DNA of 31,735 nt from IMG/VR virus record IMGVR_UViG_3300042320_001097, positions 1 through 31,735 of that record; one strand, 5' to 3'. The stretch is from a virus. The notes under the pieces are model-generated. The model ran no database searches and was not told the origin of the DNA. It saw only the letters and a list, made by a program, of their open reading frames with translations. Numbering within the stretch: the first letter of the stretch is position 1; every line of letters begins with the position of its first letter. The position numbers and the translations under genes were made by a program. Below, one piece after another: positions 31,390 through 31,735 of this stretch.

Positions 31390-31735
31390 TCACACCTCGT
31401 CTGCGCGCGGGCCGCGCCGGTAGCGATATCCCACGTTGCCATGCTGGGCTGCATGCCGACGCTGGCGAGCCGTCAGGTTGCATTCAGCCAGCCCACGTTC
31501 CTCCAGCAGCCGGATCGTCGTGCGCCATTCACCATCACTGATGCCGCTGGCCTGCATCAGTTGCTGCTTGCTTTGCCACTGATCACTAAGCGCAGCGAAG
31601 ATTGCTCGCTGAGCAGGCGTGCTGATGCGCGGTTTTGCATCCTCCAACGCTTGCAGCCACTCGTCAGTCGCGTCCTGCCAGCCCTGGCACAGTGCGCGAT
31701 GCCGAGCCGTTTCGCCTTGCAAGAACAGCGTGTGA
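31390..31735 (-). CDS. Winged-helix-like protein (5' end outside window)
   Basis: The frame is open to the right edge, so the start is not seen. The visible 114 residues contain ISTPAQRAIFAALSDQWQSKQQLMQASGISDGEWRTTIRLLEERGLAEC, laid out like a winged helix-turn-helix of the MarR type (helix, turn, recognition helix, then a basic wing with RYRRG). It may be a DNA-binding regulator or a DNA-binding head protein. It stops 2 bases before the connector start, so it is in the same operon. An in-frame TTG at 31722 could be the start, but CTG and TTC codons continue upstream without a stop. Confidence 0.62.
   Translation of the reverse strand, partial: HTLFLQGETARHRALCQGWQDATDEWLQALEDAKPRISTPAQRAIFAALSDQWQSKQQLMQASGISDGEWRTTIRLLEERGLAECNLTARQRRHAAQHGNVGYRYRRGPRADEV

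Noticed and set aside
1-31735. tRNA genes, insertion sequences, integrase or attachment sites
   Set aside because: I looked for tRNA-like arms, terminal inverted repeats, transposase and recombinase motifs and found none that I could support by eye.

Overview
The window is a contiguous piece of a tailed double-stranded DNA phage (or prophage) genome, almost certainly of siphovirus architecture. It carries a 1637-residue tape measure protein, a major tail tube protein, a G/G-T tail chaperone pair joined by a -1 frameshift, a run of tail-tip and fibre genes, and head-tail connector genes. Genes overlap by 1, 4 or 7 bases almost throughout, the DNA is GC-rich, and GTG and TTG starts are common. 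I saw no integrase, ribosomal, tRNA or cell housekeeping gene. The host cannot be named from the sequence; a GC-rich bacterium is likely.

Left arm, plus strand (1-7232). It opens with four overlapping genes (57-3404) that read as a DNA base hypermodification cassette: a P-loop kinase resembling phage 5-hydroxymethyl-dU DNA kinases, a sulfotransferase-like protein, a pentein/amidinotransferase-like protein, and an amino acid:DNA transferase-like protein (the former alpha-glutamyl/putrescinyl thymine pyrophosphorylase family). The kinase and transferase are the established activation and substitution steps of thymidine hypermodification. The sulfotransferase and amidinotransferase would be tailoring steps I do not know from described pathways. 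After a tandem decamer repeat and two candidate promoters come small genes: unknowns, an NrdR-like zinc ribbon, a 3D/double-psi beta-barrel protein, a dUTPase, and a zinc-site plus MazG-like protein. A single minus-strand gene (4346-4663) interrupts this arm.

Right arm, minus strand (7303-31735), read from right to left. It holds a winged-helix protein running off the edge, a head-tail connector, a small protein, an RmlB-like nucleotide-sugar dehydratase, an unknown acidic-tailed protein, a SAM methyltransferase, a stopper-like protein, a very large multi-domain glycosyltransferase, an HK97 gp10-like protein, a tail completion protein, two zinc-ribbon proteins, the major tail protein, the G/G-T chaperones, the tape measure, a LamG-like protein, an Asp-box tail protein, a hub-like protein, fibre proteins, and finally small proteins including a membrane-anchored coiled coil. 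The sugar and methyl-transfer genes lie inside the head-tail joining operon, which suggests that the virion, or possibly the modified DNA, is glycosylated.

The two arms converge near 7232-7303. The most novel signals are the four-gene hypermodification cassette and the glycan genes embedded in the structural operon.
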